Below are positions 27,789 to 37,261 of a stretch of DNA of 64,000 nucleotides, one piece after another. Below the pieces are notes generated by a model that worked only from the letters and a program-made list of their open reading frames with translations, searched no databases and was not told the DNA's origin. This stretch comes from CAIWHR01 sp963734055 (GTDB lineage Bacteria > Pseudomonadota > Gammaproteobacteria > Burkholderiales > Casimicrobiaceae): positions 558,001 through 622,000 of the forward strand of contig CAVTFQ010000002.1 in the NCBI GenBank assembly GCA_963734055.1, written 5' to 3'. Numbering within the stretch: the first letter of the stretch is position 1; every line of letters starts with the position of its first letter. Made by a program: the position numbers and the translations under genes.

Positions 27789-28814
27789 CTAGGCCGGGAG
27801 CGGCAGCGCCGGCCGGCCGGCCAGGGTGAGAGCGAGCGTCCGCAGCTCGTCCCACGCATTGCCCGCGCCCAGCCCCTTCGACAGTGCGTCGAGCCGCGCC
27901 AGCGCGCGCAGCATCGGCATGAGCGCGGGCGCGGGCACGCGCGCCGCAGCGCGTTCCATCGCCGCTGGGCGCTTGCCCCAGACCCGCGCGTTGCGGATCG
28001 CCACCGCCGCGGGGGTTCCCGCGGCCATCGCCTCCTGCACCGCCGCGAGCGCGTGCAGGTCCTCGCCGAGCTGCCACACGAGCAGCGGCAATCCTTCGCC
28101 TTCGGCCTCGAGCGTCGCGATCACGTGGAGCGTACGCGCGGGCTCGCCGCCGAGCCAGGCTTCCGAGAGCTCGGCCACGTCGAAGCGCGCGACGTCGGTG
28201 ACGGCGCGCAGCACGTCCTCGCGCGCGATCTCGCCTGCGGGAAGGAGGAGGCCGAGCTTCTCGATCTCTTGCCGCGCCGCGAACAGGTTGCCCTCGCAGC
28301 GGTCGGCGAGGAGCGCGAGCGTCTCGTCGTCGGCCCGCTGATCCTGCCGGGCGAGACGCGACGCGACCCACCGGGGGAGTTCGTCGCGCTCCAGCGGATA
28401 GACGGCGATGGCGACGCCGACCTCCTCCAGCGCGGTGAACCACGCCGCTGCCTGCGCGGCGCGATCGAGGCGCGGCAGCGTGACGAGGAGCACGCTGTCG
28501 GGGTTTGGGTTGCGCGCGCAGCCTTCGAGCGATTTGGCGCCGTCGGCGCCGGGCTTGCCCGAGGGGATCCGCAGGTCGAGGAGCTTTCGGGTTCCGAAAA
28601 GGCCGAGGTTCGCGTTGGCCGCGACGAAGGCGCCCCAATCGAAGCCGCGCTCGACGACCAGCACCTCGCGGTCGGCGCAGCCGGCCTTGCGCGCGGCCTC
28701 GCGGATCGCGTCCCCCGCCTCGAGGGCGAGCAGCGGCTCGTCGCCGTGGACCACGTACACCGGCGCGAGCGTTCGCGCGAGATGCGCGGCGAGCTGCTGC
28801 GGTCGAAGGTTCAT
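27789..28814 (-). CDS. holA: DNA polymerase III subunit delta
   Basis: A 341-residue delta subunit of the clamp loader. It has the N-terminal 'LAPVYVVHGDEPLL' segment, the AAA-like body without Walker residues, and the C-terminal collar domain. It opens the beta clamp. It is last in the usual betaproteobacterial order leuS-lptE-holA. Length is as expected. Between lptE and holA lie 67 bp with a dispersed repeat. Confidence 0.95.
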   Translation of the reverse strand: MNLRPQQLAAHLARTLAPVYVVHGDEPLLALEAGDAIREAARKAGCADREVLVVERGFDWGAFVAANANLGLFGTRKLLDLRIPSGKPGADGAKSLEGCARNPNPDSVLLVTLPRLDRAAQAAAWFTALEEVGVAIAVYPLERDELPRWVASRLARQDQRADDETLALLADRCEGNLFAARQEIEKLGLLLPAGEIAREDVLRAVTDVARFDVAELSEAWLGGEPARTLHVIATLEAEGEGLPLLVWQLGEDLHALAAVQEAMAAGTPAAVAIRNARVWGKRPAAMERAAARVPAPALMPMLRALARLDALSKGLGAGNAWDELRTLALTLAGRPALPLPA

Positions 28815-28847
28815 GGCACGGAAAGTCGGAACGAGCCGATCGCTACC

Positions 28848-28872
28848 GGGACCCGCCTTCGCGGGGACGACC
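28848..28872 (-). repeat. Copy of the dispersed hairpin repeat between lptE and holA
   Basis: The short stretch GGGACCCGCCTTCGCGGGGA with ACGACC after it matches the right part of the element near 56394-56425. It is the only notable element in the 67-bp gap of the lptE-holA operon and may form a small hairpin. Confidence 0.5.
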
Positions 28873-28881
28873 GCGGTATGG

Positions 28882-29382
28882 CTATGCGGTCGGCTTCCGT
28901 GCCGCCTGCAGCCGTCGCATGATCTGCTGGACGGCGTCCGTCTGCATCTCCTTCAGCATCCGGATCTCCTCGGACTCGCGCGCCAGCACCTCGGACTCGT
29001 TGAACGTGAAGCTCCGGCGGATCACGATCTCGCCGGCCGGGATCCAGTCGTTGCCCTCCTTGTCGCGGAGGCTGAACGACACGCGCTTGGTCAGCGCGTA
29101 TTCGCTCACGCGCCCGCCGGACGACAGCGACAGCACCGACTTGTCGTCGACGACACTCGCGATGTCGAGCGTGACCGTCGCGTCCTTCGGGTTGTCCACG
29201 ACCTTGGTGTTCGCCGAGCTCTCGAGGTTGCGCCGGAGCTCGGTCACGATCGGGTGCGGCTGCGGCGACCGGATCTGGATCGTCGGAAACGCGTAGCTCA
29301 CGTCGCCGCGCAGGTGGAAGCCGCACGCGGTCGCGGCGACCGTCGCGGCGAGCACGGCGGCGCGAGTCCTAGACGACAACAT
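28882..29382 (-). CDS. lptE: LPS-assembly lipoprotein LptE
   Basis: A 166-residue lipoprotein. It has a short signal with Cys20 in 'AATACGFHLRG', the Cys-Gly-Phe-x-Leu-Arg-Gly start shared by LptE proteins, and a mixed alpha/beta body. It plugs the LptD barrel and helps place lipopolysaccharide in the outer membrane. The start at 29382 lies 14 bp inside the end of leuS, so the genes are coupled. This protein shows the organism has a classical LPS export route. Confidence 0.9.
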   Translation of the reverse strand: MLSSRTRAAVLAATVAATACGFHLRGDVSYAFPTIQIRSPQPHPIVTELRRNLESSANTKVVDNPKDATVTLDIASVVDDKSVLSLSSGGRVSEYALTKRVSFSLRDKEGNDWIPAGEIVIRRSFTFNESEVLARESEEIRMLKEMQTDAVQQIMRRLQAARKPTA

Positions 29383-31993
29383 TGACGAGCCGGCCCGGGA
29401 CGACCACGACCTTCTTGACCGGCGCGCCGGCCGCGTGCTTCGCCACCTCGGGGGCGGCCTTGGCGGCGCCCTCGATCGCCGCGCGATCGGCGCTCGCGGG
29501 CACGGTGATCTTCCCGCGAAGCTTGCCGTTGATCTGCAGCACGAGCTCGATTTCGTCCTGCGCGAGCGCGGCGGGATCGACCTCGGGCCACGGCGCGTCG
29601 AGCAGCGTGCCCGACTCGGCCGCGAGACCCAGGTCCTCCCAAAGCGCACAGCCGATGTGCGGCACGACGGGATAGAGCACGCGGAGCAGGATCGACAGCC
29701 CCTCGCGCAGGAACGCGTTCGCACCCGCCACGTCGGCCGGCATCGCCTCGAGCGCGTTCAGCATTTTCATCCCGGCCGAGACGACCGTGTTGTACTGGAT
29801 CCGCTCGTAGTCGTAGGTCGCCTGCTTGAGCGTCCGGTGGACTTCGCGGCGCGCGGCCTGGACCGGCACCGCCGCTTCGCGCATGTCGAATTGGCCCGTC
29901 GCGGCCTTCACGGTGTCGGCGCGGGCCTGCGCGAACCCCCACAACCGGCGCAGGAAGCGGTGCGCGCCTTCGACGCCCGCGTCGGACCACAGAGCACTGT
30001 CCTCCGGCGAGCCCGCGAACATCACGAACAGCCGGGCGGTGTCGGCGCCGAACCGGTCGATCAGCTCCTGCGGATCGACGCCGTTGCGCTTGCTCTTCGA
30101 CATCGTTCCGATGCCGCCGTACTCGACCCGCCGGCCGTCGGCTTTCGCCTTCGCCCCGACGATGCGGCCCTCGGCGTCGCTTTCGACGTCGACCTCGTCG
30201 GGCGCGAAGTAGTCGATGCCGCCCTTGCCGGTGCGGCGAAAGAAGATGTGATTGAGGAGCATCCCCTGCGTCATCAGCCGCGTGAACGGCTCGTCGAACC
30301 GCAGGAGCCCCATGTCGCGCATCACCTTGGTCCAGAACCGGGCATAGAGCAGGTGCAGGATCGCGTGCTCGATGCCGCCGATGTACTGGTCCATCGGGTT
30401 CCAGTAGTCGTTGCGCGCATCCACCATCGCGCTCGCGTCGGGGCAGGCGTAGCGCATGTAGTACCACGACGAATCGACGAAGGTGTCCATCGTGTCGGTC
30501 TCGCGCTTCGCCGGCTGGCCGCATGTCGGGCAGGACGTGTCGACGAAATCCCGGCGCTTGGCGAGCGGGTTCCCCGTGCCATCGGGCACGCAGTCCTCGG
30601 GCAGCACGACCGGCAGGTCCTTCTCCGGAACCGGCACGTCGCCGCAGCCGGGACAGTGGACGATCGGGATCGGCGTTCCCCAGTAGCGCTGGCGCGAGAT
30701 GCCCCAGTCGCGCAGCCGATACGTGATCCGCTTCTCGCCCAACCTCTTCGCGGCGAGGTCGGCGGCGATCGCATCGACCGCGGACCCGTAGCCGAGGCCG
30801 TCGTACTTGCCGGAGTTCACGCACCGGCCGCGGGTCTTGTCCTCGTACCACGGCTGCCAGGCGTCGGTCGAGAAGACCTCGCCGTCGATAGCGATCACCT
30901 GGCTGATCGGAAGGCCGTACTTCTTCGCGAACGCAAAATCGCGCTCGTCGTGCGCGGGCACGCCCATCACCGCGCCGTCGCCGTAGGCCATCAGCACATA
31001 GTTGCCGACCCAGACCTCGATGCTCTCGCCCGTCAGCGGGTGCCTGACGAAGAGGCCCGTCGGCATTCCCTTCTTCTCCATCGTCGCGAGATCGGCCTCC
31101 GTCACCGTGCCGCGCTTGCACTCGTCGATGAACGCGGCCAGCGCGGGATTCTGTTGCGCCGCGTGCGCGGCGAGCGGATGCTCGGCGGCGACCGCGCAGA
31201 ACGTGACGCCCATGATCGTGTCGGCGCGCGTCGTGAAGACATACATCCGACCGTCACCGATCGGCTTCCCGTCGGTGCCGCGGATGTCATGGGGAAAGGC
31301 GAACCGAACGCCGTGGCTCTTGCCGATCCAGTTGGCCTGCATCGCCCGCACGCGCTCGGGCCAGCCGGTCATCCGGGGAAGGTTGTCGAGCAGCTCGTCG
31401 GCGTAATCGGTGATCCGGAGGTAATACATCGGGATCTCGCGCTTCTCGACCGGAGCTCCCGAGCGCCAGCCCTTGCCGTCGATCACCTGCTCGTTCGCGA
31501 GCACCGTCTGGTCGACGGGGTCCCAGTTGACGACGCCGGTCTTCTTGTACGCGATGCCCTTCTCGAGCATCCGGAGGAAGAGCCACTGGTTCCACTTGTA
31601 GTACGCGGGGTCGCAGGTCGCGAGCTCGCGCGACCAGTCGATCGCGAGCCCGACCGCCCGCATCTGCCGCTTCATCGCGGCGATGTTGTCGTAGGTCCAT
31701 TTGGCCGGAGGGACACCGCTCTTCATCGCGGCGTTCTCGGCCGGCAGCCCGAACGCGTCCCAACCCATCGGGGTCAGCACGTTGTACCCGCGCATCCGGA
31801 GGTGGCGGTACATCATGTCGCCGATCGTATAGTTGCGCACGTGCCCCATGTGCAGGATGCCGGAGGGGTAGGGCAGCATCGACACGCAGTAGAACTTCTT
31901 CCCGCCGGCGCGCTCGACGGCACGGTAGGCGTCGGCGGCCCTCCATTGCGCCTGGACGGCCGCTTCGATCTCGGCGGGGTTGTACGGTTTCAT
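29369..31993 (-). CDS. leuS: Leucyl-tRNA synthetase
   Basis: An 874-residue class I synthetase with the HIGH-type motif HMGH at 48-51, a zinc-knuckle region with paired cysteines ('CPGCGD', 'CPTCGQ'), the editing domain with a T-rich segment, and 'MSKSK' near residue 631. Length is standard. It charges tRNA-Leu. It is first in the leuS-lptE-holA unit, below a TATAAT box at 32038-32043. Confidence 0.97.
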   Translation of the reverse strand: MKPYNPAEIEAAVQAQWRAADAYRAVERAGGKKFYCVSMLPYPSGILHMGHVRNYTIGDMMYRHLRMRGYNVLTPMGWDAFGLPAENAAMKSGVPPAKWTYDNIAAMKRQMRAVGLAIDWSRELATCDPAYYKWNQWLFLRMLEKGIAYKKTGVVNWDPVDQTVLANEQVIDGKGWRSGAPVEKREIPMYYLRITDYADELLDNLPRMTGWPERVRAMQANWIGKSHGVRFAFPHDIRGTDGKPIGDGRMYVFTTRADTIMGVTFCAVAAEHPLAAHAAQQNPALAAFIDECKRGTVTEADLATMEKKGMPTGLFVRHPLTGESIEVWVGNYVLMAYGDGAVMGVPAHDERDFAFAKKYGLPISQVIAIDGEVFSTDAWQPWYEDKTRGRCVNSGKYDGLGYGSAVDAIAADLAAKRLGEKRITYRLRDWGISRQRYWGTPIPIVHCPGCGDVPVPEKDLPVVLPEDCVPDGTGNPLAKRRDFVDTSCPTCGQPAKRETDTMDTFVDSSWYYMRYACPDASAMVDARNDYWNPMDQYIGGIEHAILHLLYARFWTKVMRDMGLLRFDEPFTRLMTQGMLLNHIFFRRTGKGGIDYFAPDEVDVESDAEGRIVGAKAKADGRRVEYGGIGTMSKSKRNGVDPQELIDRFGADTARLFVMFAGSPEDSALWSDAGVEGAHRFLRRLWGFAQARADTVKAATGQFDMREAAVPVQAARREVHRTLKQATYDYERIQYNTVVSAGMKMLNALEAMPADVAGANAFLREGLSILLRVLYPVVPHIGCALWEDLGLAAESGTLLDAPWPEVDPAALAQDEIELVLQINGKLRGKITVPASADRAAIEGAAKAAPEVAKHAAGAPVKKVVVVPGRLVNVVV

Positions 31994-32037
31994 GGGGTTG
32001 GCGGGCCTGGGGTTCGCGGGCCGTGGACGAGCGGCCG

Positions 32038-32043
32038 ATTATA
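32038..32043 (-). promoter_or_regulatory. -10 box of the leuS operon
   Basis: On the minus strand GGTATAATCGG lies 45 bp before the leuS ATG. The hexamer is a perfect TATAAT. No good -35 is present at 16-18 bp, so the flanking bases or an activator may matter. It matches the motif seen before pyrC, dksA and the YjgN-type gene. Confidence 0.5.
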
Positions 32044-32070
32044 CCGGCGGCGGGGCGCTGCCCAGGAGCG

Positions 32071-32646
32071 TCAGCCGCCCGCCGCCTGCGGCGCGAAGAG
32101 CGCGTAGACGCCCAGCGCCGCGAAGATGAGCGCCGCGACGACGCGCACCGCCTTGAACGGGATCCTCGTCGCTGCAGCCTTGCCGATCAGCACCACCGGC
32201 ACGTTCGCGAGCAGCATCCCGAGCGTCGTGCCAAGCACGACGGCGAGGAGTGCGTCGAATCGCGCGGCGAGCACGATCGTCGCGACCTGCGTCTTGTCGC
32301 CGATCTCGGCCAGGAAGAACGCGACCACGGTGACGCCGAACACGCCCCAGCGCGAAGCCGGCGGCGGCTCCTTGTCGTCGAGCGTGTCGGGCTTCAACGC
32401 CCACACGGCGACGGCGAAGAACGACAGCGCGACGACCCAGCGCAGCAAGTCCGCGGGCAGCGCCGCTCGCGCGAGGTTGCCGAGCCAGCCCGCGAGCGCG
32501 TGGTTTGCGAGCGTCGCCACGAGGATGCCCGCGACGATCGGCAGCGGCTTCCGGAACCGCGCCGACAGGAGGAGTGCCAAGAGCTGGGTCTTGTCGCCGA
32601 TCTCGCCCAGGGCGACGACGCCGGCTGACACGAGGAAGGCTTCCAC
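32071..32646 (-). CDS. TMEM165/GDT1-family cation exporter (Mn2+ exporter-like)
   Basis: A 191-residue membrane protein with two copies of the E-x-G-D-K-(T/S) motif ('ALGEIGDKTQLLAL' and 'FLAEIGDKTQVATI'), each in a three-helix repeat. Bacterial members such as MneA export manganese. The start is GTG 32646 without a clear Shine-Dalgarno. A leader of about 120 nt would follow a TATAAT at 32773-32778 on this strand. I looked there for a yybP-ykoY manganese riboswitch and did not find its core. Confidence 0.88.
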   Translation of the reverse strand: MEAFLVSAGVVALGEIGDKTQLLALLLSARFRKPLPIVAGILVATLANHALAGWLGNLARAALPADLLRWVVALSFFAVAVWALKPDTLDDKEPPPASRWGVFGVTVVAFFLAEIGDKTQVATIVLAARFDALLAVVLGTTLGMLLANVPVVLIGKAAATRIPFKAVRVVAALIFAALGVYALFAPQAAGG

Positions 32647-32847
32647 GGAATCGGACGACGGGCGCAGATGTTCGCGGGAGGACTGGAGCGTGGCGACCGT
32701 CGGTCGGACGGCGCGGCGCGGCGGGCTGGGGCGGCGATCCGCAGGCCGGGCATCCACCCGGCGGAGCGTAGAATTATAAGTCGCCGCAACCCGCCCGGGA
32801 ACTGTCGCGCTGTCGCGCGACCCAATTGCGTGGGGGCGTCTTCGCCT

Positions 32848-34998
32848 ATGGGACATTTCGGATGGAGCTCGACCCGGTTCGCGCTGCGCGTGATCGGCGC
32901 GGTGGCCCTGCTCGCGTTCGCCGCGTCGACGGGGGCCGCGCCGGTGCGGACCGAGCACGTCGAGGCCGAGCTGGTGGCCGCGAAGACGGCGCTCGTCCCG
33001 GGCGAGCCGTTGACGGTCGCGCTGCGGCTTGCGATCGACAAGGGCTGGCACACGTACTGGCAAAACCCGGGCGACTCCGGGCTGCCGACGACGCTCGAGT
33101 GGAAGCTTCCCGCGGGGATCACGGCCGGTCCGATCGAGTGGCCGGCGCCACGCGCGCTGCCGGCCGGACCGCTTCTCAATTACGGCTACGAGGGCGAGGT
33201 GCTGCACCTCGTCGAGCTGAAACCGGCGCCGACGCTCGCGGCGGGAACGACCGCGACGATCGCGGCGCGCGCCGACTGGCTCGTCTGCCGCGAAACGTGC
33301 ATTCCCGAAGGCGCCGATCTGACGCTCGCGCTGCCGGTCGCCGCCACTGCCGGACCCGATCCACGGTGGGGCGCGCCGATCGCCGCCGCAGAGGCCTCGC
33401 TGCCGCGTCCGCTCGCGGGCTGGCAGGCAAGCGCCGAAGGGCGCGGCGCGACGATCGCGTTGAAGCTCGTGCCGCCAGCGGGCGCGGCCGATCCCGGCGC
33501 GATCCGCTTCTTCGCCAACGCGATCGACCGCGTCGAGCCGTCGAAGCCGCAGCCGCTCGCGCGCGAAGGCGCGAGCTACGTGCTGACGCTGCCCGTCGCG
33601 AGCACGCTCGCGGGACCCTTCGGCAATCTCGCGGGGGTCGTCACCGCGACGAACGGGTTCGCGCCCGATGGCCGCGCGGCGACGATCGACGTCGCGGTGA
33701 ACGGCGCGGTTGTCGCAGGCCCGAAGGCCGCGCCCGCGCCAGCGCCGGCGCTCGACCTGTCGCCGCCGCCCTCGACCGGCAGTGGCATGAGCCTCACGCT
33801 CGCGCTCGGCCTCGCGCTCGTCGGCGGTCTCCTCCTGAACCTGATGCCGTGCGTGTTCCCGGTGCTGTCGCTCAAGGTGCTGGGCTTCGCCACGCACCAC
33901 GATGCGCGTTCGACGCTGAAGGGCGAGGCGATCGCGTTCGCCGGCGGGGTCGTGCTGACGTTCGTTGCGCTCGGCCTCCTCCTCTCGGCGCTGCGCGCGG
34001 CCGGCGAGCAGCTCGGCTGGGGCTTCCAGCTACAGTCGCCGGCGGTCGTCGCCGCGCTCGCGATCCTTTTCTTCGTGCTGGCGCTGAATCTGTCCGGCGT
34101 CTTCGAATTCGGCATGGTCGTGCCTTCGGGCGTCGCCGAGTGGTCGTCGAAGAACCGCGCCGTCGATGCGTTCGGCTCGGGCGTGCTCGCCGTCGTGATC
34201 GCTTCGCCGTGCACCGCGCCGTTCATGGGGGCGGCGCTCGGCTTCGCCCTCGCCGGCGGCATTGCGCTGATGCTGACGGTGTTCGTCGCGCTCGGCGTCG
34301 GCATGGCGTTGCCCTATGTGCTGCTCGCGTGGTTCCCGGGATGGCGCGCGCGGCTGCCGCGCCCGGGCCCGTGGCTCGCGCGGCTCAAGGAGCTGCTCGC
34401 GTTTCCGCTGTACGGAACGGTGATCTGGCTCGCGTGGGTGCTCGGCGCACAGCGTGACAACGACGCGGTCTTGCGGCTGTTCGTCGCGCTCCTCGGCATC
34501 GGCTTCGCGCTGTGGGCGTGGCGCGTCGTCCGTGGCGGCGGCGCGCGGCCGTGGGGCATCGCGGGCGTGGCGGTGCTCGCCGGCACAGCAGTCGTCGCTT
34601 GGCCGCTCTTCGCCGGCGACCCGGAATCGCCGCCGCGTGCGGCCGCCGCCGCGAGCGACGGCGAGTGGACCGCGTTCACGCCGGCGCGCGTCGCCGAGTT
34701 GACGGCGGCCGGGCGCCCCGTATTCGTCGATTTCACCGCGGCCTGGTGCGTGACGTGTCAGGTCAACAAGCGGCTTGTTCTCAACACGGATACGGTACGC
34801 AGCGCGTTCGCGAAGCGCAATGTCGCGCTCCTGCGCGCCGACTGGACGCGCCGCGACCCGGCAATCACCCGGGCGCTGACGGCGCTCGGTAGGAGCGGCG
34901 TTCCGGTCTACGTGTTGCACCGGCCGGGAAAGAGCCCCCTGCTGCTGCCGGAGGTGCTGCAGCCACAGGTCGTGCTCGACGCGCTCGCCACGCTGTGA
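32848..34998 (+). CDS. dsbD: Thiol:disulfide interchange protein DsbD (ScsB-like form)
   Basis: A 716-residue protein with a signal or anchor, a periplasmic N-domain with a Cys pair ('CRETCIPE'), eight membrane helices carrying conserved cysteines in 'MPCVFPVLSLK' and 'ASPCTAPFMGAALG', and a C-terminal thioredoxin domain with C-V-T-C in 'AAWCVTCQVNK'. It moves electrons from cytoplasmic thioredoxin to the periplasm. The large N-domain resembles ScsB/DipZ types more than E. coli DsbD. ATG 32848 follows a 200-bp divergent region shared with the GDT1-like gene. Confidence 0.92.
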   Translation: MGHFGWSSTRFALRVIGAVALLAFAASTGAAPVRTEHVEAELVAAKTALVPGEPLTVALRLAIDKGWHTYWQNPGDSGLPTTLEWKLPAGITAGPIEWPAPRALPAGPLLNYGYEGEVLHLVELKPAPTLAAGTTATIAARADWLVCRETCIPEGADLTLALPVAATAGPDPRWGAPIAAAEASLPRPLAGWQASAEGRGATIALKLVPPAGAADPGAIRFFANAIDRVEPSKPQPLAREGASYVLTLPVASTLAGPFGNLAGVVTATNGFAPDGRAATIDVAVNGAVVAGPKAAPAPAPALDLSPPPSTGSGMSLTLALGLALVGGLLLNLMPCVFPVLSLKVLGFATHHDARSTLKGEAIAFAGGVVLTFVALGLLLSALRAAGEQLGWGFQLQSPAVVAALAILFFVLALNLSGVFEFGMVVPSGVAEWSSKNRAVDAFGSGVLAVVIASPCTAPFMGAALGFALAGGIALMLTVFVALGVGMALPYVLLAWFPGWRARLPRPGPWLARLKELLAFPLYGTVIWLAWVLGAQRDNDAVLRLFVALLGIGFALWAWRVVRGGGARPWGIAGVAVLAGTAVVAWPLFAGDPESPPRAAAAASDGEWTAFTPARVAELTAAGRPVFVDFTAAWCVTCQVNKRLVLNTDTVRSAFAKRNVALLRADWTRRDPAITRALTALGRSGVPVYVLHRPGKSPLLLPEVLQPQVVLDALATL

Positions 34999-35104
34999 CC
35001 CGCGGCGGGTCGTCGGGCCGGAGCTCGCCGGACGGGCGCCCGATGACGATAGCGACTGCCTCGCCCGAGAGCTGCGGCGTCAAGTACGGATCGGGGCTGC
35101 GACG

Positions 35105-36118
35105 CTAGCGCGCTTCCTCGGCGCGCCGGATGCGAACGGCGTTCGCCGGGTGGCTGCGGAGGTAGCGGCTGACGCCGCCTTCGTCGTGGAACGCCGGCTG
35201 TTCCTGCTCGAGCCGGTGCATCAGGTCCGCGAACACCTGCGGCGAAATCCCGTGGCTCTTGAGCTGCGCGAACGCTTCGGCGTCCGCTTCCGCCTCGAAC
35301 TCGCGCGAGTAGCCCGACTGCAGCAGCATCGACGGCAGCACGGCCGCGAGATAGGTGACGCCGACGGCGTCGCCGGCGAGCGCCGCCAGCAGCACGGCGA
35401 CTCCCGAGCGCTGCAGCACGAGCCTGAGCGCGTGGCGGCCGCGGATGTGGCCGATCTCGTGGGCGAAGACGGCGAGCAGCTCGTCGTCGCTGCCGACGGC
35501 GCGGACCATCTCGTCGGTGACGACGATCGTCCCGTCGGGGAGCGCAAAGGCATTTGGCGCGCCGGCGTGGCGGAACACGACCGAGTAGCGCGCCGCATCC
35601 GGCTCGTCGGCGACGAATGCGGCGAACTTCCGCTCCAGGGCCTCGTGCTCCTCGGGCGTGAGCTCCGTCGGAGCGAGGATTCGATGGTCGAGCGTCGCGA
35701 GCACCTGCTTGCCGAGAAACGCGTCGACCCTGGGGCTCACGTGCCGCGCCACCGGTTCGGCGGCCAGCGGCAGCACGACCGCGATCAGCAGCCAGACGCA
35801 CGCCACAGCCGCCAGGAGGCTCGCGATCACCGCCGGCCAGCGCGATTCGAGCGCGTACGCAAGGCGCGCGACCCGCGCGCGCTCGGGCCACAGTGCCGCC
35901 ACTGCCGCGTGATCGGCCGTCGCGAGACTCGTGCCGTCGGGCAGGCGCAAGATTCGCGTAACGCCCGGCACCGGCGCGTCCGCGGCGATGCCGGCCCGGC
36001 TCATGCGCCCCGTCACCGTGCCATCCGAAAGCGTGAGCCCGTCGCCGTCGACCTCGACGCGAACCGGCAATGCGGTCGCCCTCCGGCCCTCGTGCAGCAC
36101 CGCGTCGAACGCGATCAC
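35105..36118 (-). CDS. M48 family membrane metallopeptidase
   Basis: A 337-residue protein with a zinc site HEIGH (H220, E221, H224) and a third ligand in 'EFEAEADAEAF' (about E273/E275). Two membrane spans lie near residues 95-120, and helices flank the active site. It has an extra N-terminal ~85-residue domain. It is likely a membrane quality-control or peptide-processing protease. The start is GTG 36118, overlapping the stop of the YjgN-type gene (GTGA), so the pair is co-expressed. Confidence 0.9.
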   Translation of the reverse strand: MIAFDAVLHEGRRATALPVRVEVDGDGLTLSDGTVTGRMSRAGIAADAPVPGVTRILRLPDGTSLATADHAAVAALWPERARVARLAYALESRWPAVIASLLAAVACVWLLIAVVLPLAAEPVARHVSPRVDAFLGKQVLATLDHRILAPTELTPEEHEALERKFAAFVADEPDAARYSVVFRHAGAPNAFALPDGTIVVTDEMVRAVGSDDELLAVFAHEIGHIRGRHALRLVLQRSGVAVLLAALAGDAVGVTYLAAVLPSMLLQSGYSREFEAEADAEAFAQLKSHGISPQVFADLMHRLEQEQPAFHDEGGVSRYLRSHPANAVRIRRAEEAR

Positions 36119-37170
36119 AGCGAGACGTCCACATCGAAGAGATCACCGACCTCCGAACCCGTCGCCGCGCCGGGGACGGCACCCGTGGCGGCCTCGAACG
36201 ACGACAGGCTTGCGGTGCCGGCGAGGGCGAGCTTGGCCGCGCGGTAGCGGGCCATCCGTACCGTCACCCACGGCACCGCGAGCCCGACGGTCGCGAGCAC
36301 GGCGACGATGTTGCCGAGATAGAGCCACGCCAGGTCGCGTGCGCGCAGCGTGCTGCGGCCGCGCAGCCCGCCGACGATCGTGCCGTCGAGCGTCAGGTTG
36401 TCGACGCGCGCACGCACGTACGCGAACGCGACCAGGTACGCGGTGTAGATTGCGATCACGGGTGTGAAGACGACGAACGCCGACGGCTCCTTGGGGAGCC
36501 CGGTACCGGCCGTCGTGACGATCGAGACGAGGCCGATGCCGATCATCGCGAGCACGACGGTGCCGACGAGCACGAGGCCCGCGAGCAGATAGGCGACGAC
36601 GAAGCCTCCCGCGACGAGTTCCGCTCGGAACGGCGTCGCGCCGAAGCGGTGGCGCTCGACGATGAAGCGCGCGCGCCGCATCCGGAACCAGGGCCACGCC
36701 AGCCCGGCCGTGACGATCGCGATCGCGCCGAAGCCCAGCAGCACCTTCGCGGCCTCGACGACCTTTCCATCGAAAGCGAAGGTGACGTTGCGGAACGTCG
36801 TGTTGCGCGCGTTGAAGCGCGACGACGCGACGACGATCCAGGGAGCGAGGAGCACGAGCAGCGCGAAGAGCACCGCCTGCGCGAGGGGAACGAAGTGGCC
36901 CGCGAGCGCGAATCCGCCGAAGAGCGTGATCGCCGCGGCACGGCCCTTGAGGATCGCGAGCGGCGACGCGCGGTAGTCGAAGCCGGAGCCATCGAGCCGC
37001 GTGTGGGCATACAGGTAGCGGCGCTTGCGCACCTTGCCCCATGCCGAGTAGATGCCGAGCGTTGCGAGCGACAGGCAGAGGCTGACCGCCCAGATCCGGA
37101 AGTATTCCGCAGTCCGGCCCGTGAACTCGAAGCGGTATTCCGCGGGCCCGGCGGCTGCCGTCTCCCCCAT
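36115..37170 (-). CDS. YjgN/DUF898-family membrane protein
   Basis: A 351-residue polytopic protein of the YjgN family with repeated blocks such as 'LGIYSAWGKVRKRRYLYAHTRLDGSGFDYRASPL' and the shorter 'FRMRRARFIVERHRFGATPF'. The function is unknown. It is coupled to a membrane protease by a 4-bp overlap, as is common for this pair in betaproteobacteria. A Shine-Dalgarno AGGGAGAG precedes ATG 37170 and a TACAAT box lies at 37193-37198. Confidence 0.9.
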   Translation of the reverse strand: MGETAAAGPAEYRFEFTGRTAEYFRIWAVSLCLSLATLGIYSAWGKVRKRRYLYAHTRLDGSGFDYRASPLAILKGRAAAITLFGGFALAGHFVPLAQAVLFALLVLLAPWIVVASSRFNARNTTFRNVTFAFDGKVVEAAKVLLGFGAIAIVTAGLAWPWFRMRRARFIVERHRFGATPFRAELVAGGFVVAYLLAGLVLVGTVVLAMIGIGLVSIVTTAGTGLPKEPSAFVVFTPVIAIYTAYLVAFAYVRARVDNLTLDGTIVGGLRGRSTLRARDLAWLYLGNIVAVLATVGLAVPWVTVRMARYRAAKLALAGTASLSSFEAATGAVPGAATGSEVGDLFDVDVSL

Positions 37171-37192
37171 CTTGCGCGCTCTCCCTGCGCCG

Positions 37193-37198
37193 ATTGTA
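37193..37198 (-). promoter_or_regulatory. -10 box of the YjgN-M48 unit
   Basis: GGTACAATCGG on the minus strand, 23 bp upstream of the ATG, giving a very short leader that still includes the Shine-Dalgarno. No convincing -35 at the normal spacing. Same context as leuS and hslU. Confidence 0.45.
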
Positions 37199-37261
37199 CC
37201 GGCCTGGGATGACCCGGTCGGGTGGCAATTTCGAACACGAGTGGGTAAGCTTCATCGCGCC

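Noticed and set aside
22949..27859. Very long antisense open frame (over 1600 codons)
   Set aside because: It is complementary to rsmE, a phosphoesterase, an ABC exporter and a phospholipase D-like gene, with Arg/Asp/His-rich composition typical of high-GC shadow frames.
32647..32775. yybP-ykoY manganese riboswitch before the GDT1-type exporter
   Set aside because: The leader is long enough, but the conserved core bases of that riboswitch are not found.
34997..35011. Terminator between dsbD and the M48 gene
   Set aside because: The hairpin GACCCG/CGGGTC is short and has no T-run on either strand.
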